64,000 bases of DNA from Chryseobacterium gleum (GTDB lineage: Bacteria > Bacteroidota > Bacteroidia > Flavobacteriales_D > Sanyastnellaceae), in contig CAMCHP010000004.1 in the NCBI GenBank assembly GCA_945874695.1, positions 16,263-80,262 on the forward strand, written 5' to 3'. The position numbers were made by a program, and so were the translations under genes. Shown piece by piece: positions 28,221 to 37,148 of the stretch; the stretch's first letter is position 1; the number at the start of each line of letters is the position of its first letter. Below the pieces are notes generated by a model. That model did not search any database, had not been told where the DNA came from, and saw nothing but the letters and a program-made list of their open reading frames with translations.

Positions 28221-29075
28221 ATGCCTTGGTTTCGCTTCGTTGTTCAAAGCCACATTTGGATTGCGCTGGGGGCTGCAATGCTCGCTTTACTCACTGAAAT
28301 CGAGTGTTTCGAAAGGCCCAGTGTTGCACCCCTCGCGGTTGCCTTTTCAACACTTTTGGTCTACAACCTGCTGCGATGGGTCAAGCTGAAACAAGCTGAA
28401 TCACAGCAAAATGACCTTCAAAAAGCCAGTTTATCGCCCAACATGCATCGCGGTTTGGTTTTGCTCGCTGCGCTCGGATTGGCATTTACCCTACCCCACC
28501 TTGCACACGCAGGCTTGCTCATACTCGCCATTGCGGCTGTACCAGCAGTTGGATATGGCCTGCGCATCCTTCCCTCATCCGTTGGATGGTCAGCACTCCG
28601 CGAACTGCCCTATGTGAAGCTGCCATTGGTGGCCTTGGTATGGACCCTCGCGACCGTGTTTTATCCGGCCGTTCAGGCCGAAAACCAAATCGAACTGCCA
28701 TCGGCATTCGTGCTCATTTACGGTGTCGAACGCCTTTTCTTTGTGCTCGCCTTAACGATACCTTTTGATGTGCGCGACATGCACCTTGACAATTCGCGCC
28801 TGCGCACGCTACCAATGGTGATAGGTCCGCGAAGTTCGGGGTACGTGGCGATAGCGATCCTCCTTCTTTTGAGCGGCTTGCACCTACACTATGGTATCGG
28901 ATTAACGCATGTCATATACAGCGTTGTATACGTTGCGAGTGCCTTTGCCATTTGGCCGCTCACCCGGCGCAAACTCAGCGACCTATCGCCGATGTATTAC
29001 ACCGGCCTGCTCGACGGCCTGTTGATTCTTTTACCGGCTTCGATACTATTGCTACGCTTGGTAGGCCACGTCTAG
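28221..29075 (+). CDS. UbiA-like polytopic membrane protein lacking the usual first Asp motif
   Basis: A 284-aa protein from ATG 28221 (MPWFRFVVQSHIWIALG) with about eight hydrophobic segments. FDVRDMHLDNSRLRTLP in the second half matches the second Asp-rich motif of UbiA prenyltransferases, which bind the diphosphate of a prenyl donor through Mg. At the place of the first motif (normally NDxxDxxxD), the sequence reads YNLLRWVKLKQ, with no Asp. The fold is probably UbiA-like, but activity is doubtful. It follows the unknown membrane gene by 16 bp. Its 3' end overlaps convergent hemL by 24 bp. It contains a copy of a 19-bp palindromic sequence also found upstream of secA. Confidence 0.65.
   Translation: MPWFRFVVQSHIWIALGAAMLALLTEIECFERPSVAPLAVAFSTLLVYNLLRWVKLKQAESQQNDLQKASLSPNMHRGLVLLAALGLAFTLPHLAHAGLLILAIAAVPAVGYGLRILPSSVGWSALRELPYVKLPLVALVWTLATVFYPAVQAENQIELPSAFVLIYGVERLFFVLALTIPFDVRDMHLDNSRLRTLPMVIGPRSSGYVAIAILLLLSGLHLHYGIGLTHVIYSVVYVASAFAIWPLTRRKLSDLSPMYYTGLLDGLLILLPASILLLRLVGHV
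28663..28681. repeat. Copy 1 of a 19-bp palindromic sequence (GGCCG...CGGCC)
   Basis: ATCCGGCCGTTCAGGCCGA occurs here inside the UbiA-like gene and again, identically, at 44734-44752 in the secA leader. A shortened relative is at 57637 in hemC. Confidence 0.5.
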
Positions 29076-30350
29076 CGCAGTTTTGAACGCTTCCGCTGCT
29101 TGTAAAAGTTGGGCATCGGTGTGGGCGGCTGAAACAAAGCCAACCTCATAGCCACTGGGACCAAGGTACACCCCACGCTCGAGCAATTCGCGGTGAAGCA
29201 CGTTAAAATACTTCATGCTATCTGGGTCAATTTCAGACGCTTTGCGAATGAACACCCGATCACTGAAGGCCAGCCAAAAAATTGAGCCCCGTGTAAACAT
29301 GCGAAACGCATATCCCCGGGCTTGACTGTGGGCCATGATTGTATCAACCAAAAGCGCGGTTTTTCGCTCAAGCTCTTCGTAAAAGCCTGGCTTAAGGCAT
29401 TCGGTCAGCTGGGCAATACCTGCGGCCATGGCCACCGGATTTCCAGACAGGGTGCCTGCTTGATAAACAGGGCCTTCGGGCGCCACATGTGCCATAATTT
29501 CACTGCTGCTTCCGTAGGCACCGACCGGCATGCCACCGCCAATAATTTTACCGAAAGCAAGTACATCCGGTTGAATGCCGTAGTAGCCCGCAGCCCCCTC
29601 AAAACCGACTCGGAATCCGCTGATGACCTCATCAAAAAGGAGAATAATACCCTCGCGCTTGGTTATCTCGCGCACAAAGCGCAAAAATTCGATGTCTTGA
29701 ATGAGCAACCCGTTGTTTGCTGGAATGGGCTCTATGGCCACGCAGGCGATCTCATTTTTGTACGTTTTTACGGCAGTTTCAAGGGCTTCGCGGTCATTGA
29801 GCGGCAGCACAATGGTTTCGCGGGCATAGGCTTCGGGCACACCCGCGCTCGACGAAGTGCCGAGCGTTGCCAATCCTGAGCCTGCATTCACGAGCAAGGC
29901 ATCGACATGCCCGTGGTAGCAACCATCGAATTTGATGATTTTACTGCGGCCGGTAACCCCACGTGCCAAGCGAATCGCACTCATCGCGGCCTCCGTTCCT
30001 GAGCTTACAAAACGAATGCGTTCAAGGTAGCGGTGATGGGTTAAAATGAGTTCAGCGAGTTCATTCTCCATGCGGGTTGGCGCACCGAACGAGGTTCCTT
30101 GGCCTACGGCGTCGATAATTTTCTGCCTAACGGCAGGATGGTTGTGCCCTAAAATCAAAGGTCCCCATGAGCAACAGAAGTCGATGAACGCATTGCCATC
30201 GGCATCCCAAATCATTGCGCCGTCGCCTTTATCGATGAATAGCGGGGTTCCGCCAACTGCACCGAATGCACGAACGGGACTGTTTACACCGCCGGGGAAG
30301 TAAGTTTTGGCTTTCGCGAAAAGAGTTTCTGAGGTTTTGCGTGACAACAT
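29052..30350 (-). CDS. hemL: Glutamate-1-semialdehyde 2,1-aminomutase
   Basis: A 432-aa class III PLP enzyme that converts glutamate-1-semialdehyde to 5-aminolevulinate, the second committed step of the C5 pathway. The catalytic lysine is Lys268 in AFGKIIGGGMPVGAYG. GGVNSPVRAF near the N-terminus and SSGTEAAMSAIRLAR are typical. Its partner genes hemA, hemC and hemD are on the opposite strand at 56-59 kb. It is divergent from kynU (134-bp gap), and a TTCATTTG promoter-like element lies in that gap. Its 3' end overlaps the UbiA-like gene by 24 bp in convergent orientation. Confidence 0.97.
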   Translation of the reverse strand: MLSRKTSETLFAKAKTYFPGGVNSPVRAFGAVGGTPLFIDKGDGAMIWDADGNAFIDFCCSWGPLILGHNHPAVRQKIIDAVGQGTSFGAPTRMENELAELILTHHRYLERIRFVSSGTEAAMSAIRLARGVTGRSKIIKFDGCYHGHVDALLVNAGSGLATLGTSSSAGVPEAYARETIVLPLNDREALETAVKTYKNEIACVAIEPIPANNGLLIQDIEFLRFVREITKREGIILLFDEVISGFRVGFEGAAGYYGIQPDVLAFGKIIGGGMPVGAYGSSSEIMAHVAPEGPVYQAGTLSGNPVAMAAGIAQLTECLKPGFYEELERKTALLVDTIMAHSQARGYAFRMFTRGSIFWLAFSDRVFIRKASEIDPDSMKYFNVLHRELLERGVYLGPSGYEVGFVSAAHTDAQLLQAAEAFKTALDVAYQA

Positions 30351-30384
30351 GAGATCTACGAGCTTTTGAGCAATAATCGATGAG

Positions 30385-30392
30385 CAAATGAA
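30385..30392 (-). promoter_or_regulatory. Candidate -7 element of hemL (TTCATTTG)
   Basis: On the minus strand TTCATTTG, one base off TAnnTTTG, lies about 34 nt before the hemL ATG in the divergent hemL-kynU gap. Confidence 0.4.
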
Positions 30393-30484
30393 TTGAGGGT
30401 GTTTGAGAAATCAAACGATCACATGGGCAAGTTGTTCTTTAGAGCCATGAAAATTACCGAACTTCGTCGGCGAACTGCAAAGTT

Positions 30485-31786
30485 ATGACAAAAGCAACGG
30501 AAGCAATGACCTTTGAAAATACTGCCGCTTACGCACATGCGCAAGACGCGCTTGACCCGCTGCGCGGTTATCGCGCATCGTTTCACTTTCCGGTGATTAA
30601 TGGCAAAGAAGTTTTATACTTTACGGGCAACTCATTGGGGCTGCAGCCTAAAGCAGCGCGCGAAGCCTTATTGACTGAACTCGACGATTGGGCTACGTGG
30701 GGGGTAGAAGGGCACTTTCACGCGCGCAATCCGTGGTACAGCTACCACGAGCGATTTACCGAAGATGCCGCACGCATTGTTGGCGCCTTACCCAAAGAGG
30801 TTGTGATGATGAACGCCTTAACGGTGAATTTGCACCTGTTGATGGTCTCGTTTTTTCGTCCTGATAAAACCACGGGCCGCACGAAGATCTTGTGTGAATC
30901 GAAAGCATTCCCGAGTGACCAGTACGCCATTGAATCGCAGCTTCGCTTTCACGGCTTAAATCCTGCAGCGCACATGATCGAGGTGGCTCCGCGCGCGGGC
31001 GAGCACACCTTGCGTCATGAAGACATCATTTCTCAAATTGAAGCCCACGGTTCAGAGCTCGCTTTGGTGATGTTGGGCGGTGTGAATTACTACACCGGCC
31101 AAGTGTTGAAAATGGAAGCCATCACCCGAGCTGGCCACGCGGTTGGCGCAGTTGTAGGATTTGACCTCGCCCATGCGGCGGGCAACGTGGTTTTAAATTT
31201 GCACGATTGGGATGTAGATTTCGCATGCTGGTGCACCTATAAGTATTTAAATAGCGGCCCGGGATCGGTTGCAGGAGCCTATGTGCATGAACGGCATGCC
31301 AAATCACCTGAACTACCGCGTTTTGCGGGTTGGTGGGGCTACGACAAATCAACCCGGTTTGCGATGCAACCCGGTTTCCATCCAATTGAGGGCGCTGAGG
31401 GCTGGCAAATGAGCAATGCGCCGGTGATGAACATGGCTGCGCACCGCGCTTCACTTGATATTTTCTCGTCAGCGGGAATGGCGGCCATCCGCTCGAAGAG
31501 CGAAAAACTTACCGCTTACCTCGAGTTCATACTCGATGAAATTTCGGCCCAATTTGCAGATACTGATTTTGAAGTCATCACCCCGAAAGCTGCAGATGAG
31601 CGTGGAAGCCAACTTTCGATTTTGGTTCATGGTCGCGGTAAACGCTTGTTTGATGCATTGACCTCGGCAGGCGTTGTAGTTGATTGGCGCGAACCGAATG
31701 TAATTCGCATGGCTCCTGCCCCCTTGTACAATTCCTTTGCAGACGTGCATCGTTTTGGCGAAATTTTGCAGCAGTGTTTGCGTTAA
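30485..31786 (+). CDS. kynU: Kynureninase
   Basis: A 433-aa PLP enzyme that cleaves (3-hydroxy)kynurenine to (3-hydroxy)anthranilate and alanine. The PLP lysine is Lys253 in CTYKYLNSGPG. GFDLAHAAGN (residues 225-234) carries the Asp and His that contact the cofactor. The N-terminal TGNSLGLQP is also characteristic. Full length. The product is the substrate of the dioxygenase encoded at 12.4 kb, so the organism probably makes NAD or degrades tryptophan by this route. The TrkA-like gene starts 16 bp after its stop on the same strand; that link is positional only. Confidence 0.96.
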   Translation: MTKATEAMTFENTAAYAHAQDALDPLRGYRASFHFPVINGKEVLYFTGNSLGLQPKAAREALLTELDDWATWGVEGHFHARNPWYSYHERFTEDAARIVGALPKEVVMMNALTVNLHLLMVSFFRPDKTTGRTKILCESKAFPSDQYAIESQLRFHGLNPAAHMIEVAPRAGEHTLRHEDIISQIEAHGSELALVMLGGVNYYTGQVLKMEAITRAGHAVGAVVGFDLAHAAGNVVLNLHDWDVDFACWCTYKYLNSGPGSVAGAYVHERHAKSPELPRFAGWWGYDKSTRFAMQPGFHPIEGAEGWQMSNAPVMNMAAHRASLDIFSSAGMAAIRSKSEKLTAYLEFILDEISAQFADTDFEVITPKAADERGSQLSILVHGRGKRLFDALTSAGVVVDWREPNVIRMAPAPLYNSFADVHRFGEILQQCLR

Positions 31787-31802
31787 ATAGTACCTTTCGA
31801 CC

Positions 31803-32498
31803 ATGCCAACACAACGATTTGCCGTAATTGGGGTAGGGCGCTACGGCGCCGAAATCGCCCGAAAATTATCATCAAAAGGGTCAGAGGTTTACGCCTTTGA
31901 CAGCAATCCTGACCGCATTGAGTTCTTCAAAGACGATGTGGCCTTAGCGGTTACGCTCGACACCACCGACCGTAAAGCATTGCTTTCGCAGCGCGTCAAT
32001 GAAATGAACGCAGCCATTGTCGCCATTGGTGAAAACTTCGAAGCAACGATTTTGACCGTGATGAACCTGATTGATTTGGAGGTTCCTCGGATTATCGTTC
32101 GGGCGAGTGGTGAAAACCAGAAACGCATTTTACGTGCACTTGGCATTCAAGAAATTCTGGCGCCTGAAGAGGAGTTCGCGACTTTGGTTGCCGAGCAACT
32201 CATCAACCCCAACATCACGGCATTCTTGCAGCTGCCCGATAACTATGAGGTGGCCGAAGTGAAAGCTCCAAGGGGTATCGCCAACCGCACCGTTGAAGAC
32301 CTTGATTTGGTTGATCGTTACAACCTTACGCTCATCACCATTAAACGGTGTTATGAGGAAGAGCTTGACGGCAAAGTGGTGCGCACAGAGCACATTTTAG
32401 GCGTTCCTAAAGCAGAGATGGTGGTTTATGACACCGATACGTTGGTTGTTTTCGGCACCTTGGGCAATGTGAAACGCTTCCTAGAAATCAACGAATAA
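31803..32498 (+). CDS. TrkA/KtrA-type potassium channel regulatory subunit (RCK domain)
   Basis: A 231-aa cytosolic protein. Residues 5-125 form a Rossmann RCK_N domain with the nucleotide-binding GVGRYG motif (10-15), followed by an RCK_C domain with EVAEVKAPRGIANRTVEDLDL. Such subunits bind nucleotides or c-di-AMP and gate a Trk/Ktr potassium pore. No ktrB/trkH gene is in the window; the usual partner may be elsewhere. It follows kynU by 16 bp, and its last 11 bp overlap the convergent 1531-aa T9SS gene. Confidence 0.9.
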   Translation: MPTQRFAVIGVGRYGAEIARKLSSKGSEVYAFDSNPDRIEFFKDDVALAVTLDTTDRKALLSQRVNEMNAAIVAIGENFEATILTVMNLIDLEVPRIIVRASGENQKRILRALGIQEILAPEEEFATLVAEQLINPNITAFLQLPDNYEVAEVKAPRGIANRTVEDLDLVDRYNLTLITIKRCYEEELDGKVVRTEHILGVPKAEMVVYDTDTLVVFGTLGNVKRFLEINE

Positions 32499-35400
32499 CT
32501 GTCACAAAGCCCGTTACCTCTTGCCATGCTGAAACCTCATCGGTAACCTCATCGCGGTAGGTGAAACGTACCACGTAGACATAGTTTTCTGCTTCTACGT
32601 AGTGTTGACGGTTTTTGTAGCTGCCGTTCCAAGGTTCGTTGATATCGGTTGTATCCCAAATCTTTTCGCCCCAGCGATTCCAGATACTCATTTCGAAATC
32701 TTCAATACTCAAGCCGACAACGCGGAACACGTCGTTGATTCCATCTTGATCAGGCGTAAACGCATTGGGGATGTAGAGCGTGTAACCCGGACATAGCTCA
32801 ACCGCATAGTAATTGAATGTGAGCGCACAACCAAAAGCCGTTGTGATGGTCACATTGTACATCCCTTCGCTGTTGATGGTGCGTAGCTGACTCGTGCTGC
32901 CATCGTCCCAGAGGTAAGTACTACCCGGATTCAACGCGTTGAGAACGGCTTCGTATGGCGGCATTTCAAAGCAATACGCAGTGTCGGCAAACATAGGGTT
33001 GGCAGGCAATAAGTTGAACACCACGGTGGCGTCATCAGCAATAAAGCAGTAGCCATTGTCGACCGTCAATGTGTAAATGCCCGATTGTGTAACAGTAATT
33101 TCTGGGGTAGTTTCACCGGTTGACCACACGTGATTCAGATCAGGCTGACCGCTCGACATGGTGAAAGATTCACCCATGCACAAGGCGGCATCAGGGCCAA
33201 TATCCAAAATGGGGTAAGCCACCATGGTCACTTCAGTTTCATCCGTTGTAACACAGCCAAATTCACTGGCGACATCCACTTGGTAAACACCTGATGTATT
33301 CACCTGAATGGTAGGTGCCTGCTGGCCTGTTGACCATTCGAAGGTTACACCGTTACCCGCAGGGTCGAGTGTAACCACCTCATCTTCGCACACCGTCACA
33401 ACTTCAGGCAAATTTGTAGTCGGCAGCGGCTGAAAGACCAATTCAATTTCATCGCTTTGCGAGCATCCCGCGGCATTGGTAACCGTCACAGCATAGGTAC
33501 CTGAACTTACGACCGTGATTTGAGGCGCGCTTGAACCGGTGCTCCATGCATAACTTGCGCCCACAGTGTTTGGCGTTAAGGTGTACACATCGCCGACGCA
33601 CAATCCAGGGTCATTGCCCAAATCAGGTTCGGGAATGGGCAAAAAATCAACGGTCATCGCATCGGTTACTACGCAACCTTCGGGGCTGGTAATTTCAACG
33701 GTATAGATACCACTTTGTGTCACTTCAATGCTTGGGGTTGTTTCGCCCGTGTTCCAGCCGTGCAACGACCCGTTATCAAAGCCCGCATCAATCAATACAG
33801 TTTCACCTTCACAAACGACCACATTGGGTCCAAGTTCAAATCCTTCAAAAATCTGAGTGATCTGTATTTCGTCTGCGGCCGTGCAACCTGCGGCCGTTGA
33901 AGCCGACACAGTGAACGTATAAGTTCCTGGAATTGAAATCGACGGACTCTGCACAGCACCGCTTGAAAGCACCGAGGCGTTCGTCCAACTCCATATGAGT
34001 GGTTCATTGCTGTCTGTGGTCACATTCAACACATGTCCTTGCGTTACACACAAATCGAGGTCTTCACCAGCGTCCACAGAAAAGGCTTGCGACACCTCAA
34101 TGTCGAATGAATCATCAAGCACACACCCTGTGAGTAAGTCGGTAACGGTAATTGTATATGTAACCGACGCAGCCGGCGTGGCTGCAGTCGTTGCGGCGTT
34201 CGCATCAACCAAATCGGCACTGGGAGCCCATTCAATGCTCACCGGTGAATCGCTATCAATGAGTGCTTCGAGCACAATTTCTTGACCAACGCAAATGAGC
34301 GTCTCAGAAACGGATGCTTGCAAATTATTCAGATCGCTTACTACAACTTCAACCTCACCTTGGACCGCACAGCCATTGGTTGAGGTCACCGTTACGGCAT
34401 AGGTTGTGGTCAACGTTGGGTTGGCAATGGGGTTGGCAACATTCGCGTTGCTGAGGTTCGCGCCAATCCAGCTGTAGGTGTATGTATCAATAAAATCGGG
34501 AATTGCTTCGAGCGCAATCCCTGACGGGCCGCACACCACAGTATCTGGCGTCAAGGCCAAATTTATTTCAGGGGTAACCGTAACGAAAACCGAGTCGCTG
34601 TAGGCACAACCTGTTTGCAAATCGGTAAAAATTGCATAGAACATGGTGTCTTCGGTGGGCGTAGCAGTTGGGTTTTGCGACGTTGGGTCATCAAGCACAT
34701 TCGAAGGTGACCATTCAAAGGCAATTGCTTCGGTATTCAATGCACCGATTTGAATGTTATCGAGCGCCCAATTGTCTTGATTGTTGCCCGAATTCGCCAA
34801 CTGCCTCCATCGGAAATGGGTTGCCGCTGTTTGAGCCGCAGGTGGCACGTTTACGCTGATATTCGTGAAGTCAGGGTAGGCTGCTTCGTTAAAGGTTTGA
34901 AGCAATGTCCAAGGACCGAGCGGACCAGCCGTGGAGTATTCAAGCACTACATCTTCACCGGGATCAGCATTATCACATGGCGCAACGTCAGCACCAATCT
35001 TCAAGGCAAAGAAAATGCTCCCGCCGTTGATGAGGTTGATGGCATTGGTTGTAGCTGAGCGTCCGCCAATCCCATTGAAGTAGAGCGCATTGGCATTCAC
35101 GGCACCACAATCTATTGATTGACTTCCGTTGGTGATATTCGCCCACAAGCCCCAAGAAATACCGGGGTCGAAGTCGTCTTCGAATACAACGGCTTCAATA
35201 TCAAGGCTCAAGTCGATCGTTTCACCGAAACAAATGCCTGGCGCAGGGGCCGTAATTTCAAAGGCAGTCACATTGCCACCGCTCACCTCGATTGGTTCAG
35301 CTACACCTGTTCCGCTGCTGCAGCCTGTTAATGTAGAAACCAAAACCGAATAGGTTGTGGTTGACATCGGCGTTGCGATCGGATTGGCAATGTTGGGGTT

Positions 35401-37083
35401 ATCGAGACCTGCTGCTGGTGTCCACGTGTAAACATAGGCACCACTTGCAGGGTTTGGAATGGCATTGAGTTGCACGCTTTGAAACTGGCAAATTTCAGTG
35501 GCCGATTGGGTTACGGTCACATCTATTGGGTCAGGGTTTTCGACGCTGAATAATGACTCAATCACGCATCCGCTCAAGAACTGATCACCTACACCTACGT
35601 AAATATCAGTTGCATAAGGAGGTTCTAAAATAAATGGATTTCCGTAACCGAGAATCTCGTCAGGGTTTGATTGTGCATACCAATACACATTGGTCAAACC
35701 GCCTTCAACAGCCATGGTAACCGCGTTATTCGTGCAAAAGGCCTCTTCAACCTCAATCGGAGGAGCGGGTGTAAACGAACCCACCGAGTAGGCATAACTT
35801 TCAGCACTACCGGTGCCGTAAACATAGGCTGTGAAACCATTTGGGGCTTGCAAGGTATGGCTGCCCGGCGCAATGGTAATATGCGCATAAGAAAATTCTG
35901 AACAGGTGCCAATGTTGGTAAAACTCGCGGCAGGAACGAGTGCACCATCAAGGCTCACCGTAGCAATATCTGCTGCATCAACAATTACGGTTAATCGATG
36001 GTTCGTGATTACATTCGAGGTCACCGTTGAAAAGGTAATGTCGCCAATTTTTTGATCTGCAGAGTTCAGAATCATCATGGCCGGATCACCACTATTCGCG
36101 CACGAAACACCTTCCATATATTGCACTACACACACCCCTTTGTCAGCAGACACACAACGCACATTGGTAACACTGTTGTACTCTTGAAACTGACCTGCAT
36201 TCAAAATAAATGGCGCACCACCATTCACCGTCACAGCCGTATTGTCTTCTTGTGCAAGGATTCTAAACGTGTACTGGGTCGTTGAATTGAAGGGCACAAC
36301 AACATATTCAGTTCCCCAAGTATTTGAAGGGAAATTTTGTTCAAAAATGTGATCGCACGCGGTACATGCATACGGCACACGTGCGCAAACAGTGCCCGAG
36401 AACACGGCAAAAGGCCTGCAATCACCACTGGCTTCGGTTCCGCGAACCACGGTGCCCGTAATATCTAGCGATTCATCAGCTGACTTGACTTGGTACGAAT
36501 CGCCCCGGTCGAGCTGAACTGTGAAAGGTACCCCTGCAGGATTGCCACCCAAGGTAGTAACTGTCGGAATGATCTCAACTTCAGTCCCGTCTTCGGTTGC
36601 TACGATAAGTAACTCCGTACCATTGTTGACACTGCTTTGCACACTCCGATATGAAACCACGCGGTACTCGGTTCCCAACGATTGAATCGGCAAAACTTTG
36701 GTGCCGTCAGCCGTGTACGCCTGAAAATTGATTGCAAAAACGGCAACCGTATCCTGAGTTTCAATATATACCCCTTTCGATTCAACCACCTCGCTGGTGA
36801 AGTGTTCAGCAATACCATTGGGGATGGTAACCGTCGTCGTTTGATTCGCTGTAATGGTAAAATTCTGACTCCAACCTTGACCAGGGACTTCAACGGTTCC
36901 CGTAGTATTTTGATCAGAAGTAATGAACAAGTTCAATTGCTCATTCTCTGAAGGAATGCTCTCCCAATTCTGCATAAAACCAACCCAAAACTCTTTGCCT
37001 TTGGTCGGAATTGCACCCTGCCCGAATGCCATGGCTGGCAGCAGAATCGAGCAACATAACACAGCAATTAAGTGGAACTTCAT
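32488..37083 (-). CDS. Giant secreted protein: IgGFc-binding-like N-terminus, PKD/Ig repeats, T9SS type B (gliding) C-terminal domain
   Basis: A 1531-aa protein with a signal peptide (MKFHLIAVLCCSILLPAMAFGQ). Residues 28-430 look like an IgGFc-binding-type domain (KGKEFWVGFMQNW, then GVYIETQDTVAVFAINFQ). A MAM-like jelly roll with WALDNIQIG lies in the middle. About four modules with SxEWxPSxxLDDPN...TTYxVxVT..TGC and five with WSTGxxxPxIxVxxSGxYxVxV..GC follow, PKD/SprB-like repeats. The end (YTLYIPNAFTPDQDGIND, WNRWGEKIWDT, YVYVVRFTY) is the gliding-motility-associated, type B sorting domain. Such proteins are adhesins of gliding or surface attachment. The 5' region has a short CGGTC/GACCG inverted repeat. 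Confidence 0.9.
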   Translation of the reverse strand: MKFHLIAVLCCSILLPAMAFGQGAIPTKGKEFWVGFMQNWESIPSENEQLNLFITSDQNTTGTVEVPGQGWSQNFTITANQTTTVTIPNGIAEHFTSEVVESKGVYIETQDTVAVFAINFQAYTADGTKVLPIQSLGTEYRVVSYRSVQSSVNNGTELLIVATEDGTEVEIIPTVTTLGGNPAGVPFTVQLDRGDSYQVKSADESLDITGTVVRGTEASGDCRPFAVFSGTVCARVPYACTACDHIFEQNFPSNTWGTEYVVVPFNSTTQYTFRILAQEDNTAVTVNGGAPFILNAGQFQEYNSVTNVRCVSADKGVCVVQYMEGVSCANSGDPAMMILNSADQKIGDITFSTVTSNVITNHRLTVIVDAADIATVSLDGALVPAASFTNIGTCSEFSYAHITIAPGSHTLQAPNGFTAYVYGTGSAESYAYSVGSFTPAPPIEVEEAFCTNNAVTMAVEGGLTNVYWYAQSNPDEILGYGNPFILEPPYATDIYVGVGDQFLSGCVIESLFSVENPDPIDVTVTQSATEICQFQSVQLNAIPNPASGAYVYTWTPAAGLDNPNIANPIATPMSTTTYSVLVSTLTGCSSGTGVAEPIEVSGGNVTAFEITAPAPGICFGETIDLSLDIEAVVFEDDFDPGISWGLWANITNGSQSIDCGAVNANALYFNGIGGRSATTNAINLINGGSIFFALKIGADVAPCDNADPGEDVVLEYSTAGPLGPWTLLQTFNEAAYPDFTNISVNVPPAAQTAATHFRWRQLANSGNNQDNWALDNIQIGALNTEAIAFEWSPSNVLDDPTSQNPTATPTEDTMFYAIFTDLQTGCAYSDSVFVTVTPEINLALTPDTVVCGPSGIALEAIPDFIDTYTYSWIGANLSNANVANPIANPTLTTTYAVTVTSTNGCAVQGEVEVVVSDLNNLQASVSETLICVGQEIVLEALIDSDSPVSIEWAPSADLVDANAATTAATPAASVTYTITVTDLLTGCVLDDSFDIEVSQAFSVDAGEDLDLCVTQGHVLNVTTDSNEPLIWSWTNASVLSSGAVQSPSISIPGTYTFTVSASTAAGCTAADEIQITQIFEGFELGPNVVVCEGETVLIDAGFDNGSLHGWNTGETTPSIEVTQSGIYTVEITSPEGCVVTDAMTVDFLPIPEPDLGNDPGLCVGDVYTLTPNTVGASYAWSTGSSAPQITVVSSGTYAVTVTNAAGCSQSDEIELVFQPLPTTNLPEVVTVCEDEVVTLDPAGNGVTFEWSTGQQAPTIQVNTSGVYQVDVASEFGCVTTDETEVTMVAYPILDIGPDAALCMGESFTMSSGQPDLNHVWSTGETTPEITVTQSGIYTLTVDNGYCFIADDATVVFNLLPANPMFADTAYCFEMPPYEAVLNALNPGSTYLWDDGSTSQLRTINSEGMYNVTITTAFGCALTFNYYAVELCPGYTLYIPNAFTPDQDGINDVFRVVGLSIEDFEMSIWNRWGEKIWDTTDINEPWNGSYKNRQHYVEAENYVYVVRFTYRDEVTDEVSAWQEVTGFVTVIR

Positions 37084-37148
37084 TTGATATTGTAATTGGT
37101 CGGTCTAGTTATTGACCGTCTAATATACACATTGGTTGCTTTACTACC

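Noticed and set aside
30401..30416. GTTTGA-GAAA-TCAAAC hairpin in the hemL-kynU gap
   Set aside because: Short, AT-rich and without a T tract; could be an operator but nothing links it to either gene.
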